DNA from: a bacterium
GTDB lineage: Bacteria; Actinomycetota; Acidimicrobiia; UBA5794; ZC4RG35
Direction of reading: 5' to 3'
Assembly: GCA_028819835.1 (NCBI GenBank)
Contig: JAPPKR010000102.1
Location: 1-6,968 of the forward strand
DNA length: 6,968 bases
Below are positions 6,569-6,968 of the stretch, piece by piece. The position numbers were made by a program, and so were the translations under genes. Each line of letters starts with the position of its first letter. Position 1 is the stretch's first letter. The notes beneath the pieces were generated by a model, which saw nothing but the letters and a program-made list of their open reading frames with translations, ran no database searches and was not told the origin of the DNA.

Positions 6569-6968
6569 CAAGGAGGGTCGGAGTCGGGGTAGTGGGCTGC
6601 GGTCATGTGAGTCGCCAATACCTGGAGGGATTCGAGACGATGTCCTCGCTCGAGGTGGTCGGCTGTTTCGACGTTGATCGAACCCAGGCGCAAACCCGCG
6701 CCGCGGAGTTCGACATCCCCTACATCTACCGCCACTTGGAGGAAATGCTCGCCGACCCTGCGATAGAGATTGTTCTGAACATCACTCCCCCATTGGTCCA
6801 TTTTGGAGTCTCGGAGGCCGCGCTCGAGGCCGGTAAACACGTCTTCTCGGAGAAGCCCCTTGCCCCCACCCGGGAACAGGGACAACATCTCCTCCACCTC
6901 GCCGCCGCCAACAAAGTCCGGCTGGCATGCGCCCCGGATACCTTCCTGGGAAGCGGACTCCAAACTTC
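6565..6968 (+). CDS. Gfo/Idh/MocA family oxidoreductase, N-terminal part (runs off window)
   Basis: The frame is open from GTG 6565 to the window end, 134 full codons. The GTG overlaps the preceding stop as GTGA (6565-6568), and GGAGGA lies eight bases upstream, so translation is probably coupled to the amidase-like gene. The protein starts VTRRVGVGVVGCGHVSRQYL, a Rossmann loop GxGxxS (residues 11-16). An acid, Asp36, at the end of strand two (VVGCFDVD) suggests NAD. NITPPLVH (72-79) and AGKHVFSEKPLA (89-100) follow; the EKP motif supplies the Lys97 expected to act in catalysis and cofactor binding. CAPDTFLGSGLQT at the end (122-134) opens the second motif typical of one subgroup of this family. 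It would be a cytoplasmic NAD(P)-dependent dehydrogenase acting on a sugar or sugar-like compound. It is a different protein from the one at the left edge. Confidence 0.93.
   Translation, partial: MTRRVGVGVVGCGHVSRQYLEGFETMSSLEVVGCFDVDRTQAQTRAAEFDIPYIYRHLEEMLADPAIEIVLNITPPLVHFGVSEAALEAGKHVFSEKPLAPTREQGQHLLHLAAANKVRLACAPDTFLGSGLQT

Noticed and set aside
1..6968. CRISPR array, tRNA or rRNA
   Set aside because: There are no short regularly spaced repeats and no recognisable tRNA or rRNA sequence; coding genes occupy nearly the whole window.

Overview
The window looks like a catabolic or uptake locus from a high-GC Gram-positive bacterium, probably an actinobacterium and possibly Acidimicrobiia-like. 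The reasons are high GC, frequent GTG starts with purine-rich ribosome binding sites, and a substrate-binding lipoprotein with an Ala/Thr/Pro-rich linker (TTTT run) after the lipobox cysteine. The taxon is inferred from style, not from a marker gene.

Layout. Positions 1-166 hold the 5' end of a minus-strand Gfo/Idh/MocA oxidoreductase. A divergent intergenic region (167-363) carries a perfect 6-bp-arm inverted repeat (187-202), a candidate operator, and a second small hairpin. A plus-strand run of five genes follows: a substrate-binding lipoprotein with two tandem, identical sugar-binding domains (364-2463); a single-domain ABC ATPase (2491-3258); an RbsC-type permease (3266-4291); a large protein resembling the large (beta) subunit of N,N-dimethylformamidase (4337-6568); and the 5' part of a second Gfo/Idh/MocA oxidoreductase (6565 to the window end). 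Gaps are 27, 7 and 45 bp, and the last two genes share a 4-base overlap, so one transcript is likely.

How they could work together (inference). The lipoprotein, permease and ATPase form a ribose/CUT2-type importer. The dimethylformamidase-like enzyme has no visible signal peptide, so it should act on the imported compound in the cytoplasm, probably at a C-N amide bond. The two NAD(P)-dependent oxidoreductases, one co-transcribed and one divergent, would oxidise or reduce a sugar- or cyclitol-like part of the molecule. This suggests uptake and breakdown of an amide-bearing sugar, cyclitol or related small molecule; the actual substrate cannot be read from the sequence.

The most striking feature is the binding-protein gene. 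A stretch of 971 bp is repeated with no difference seen, in frame and with a period of 981 bp (327 codons), giving a 699-residue lipoprotein with two binding domains. The short linker between the copies resembles the N-terminal linker but has diverged, although the long copies have not.
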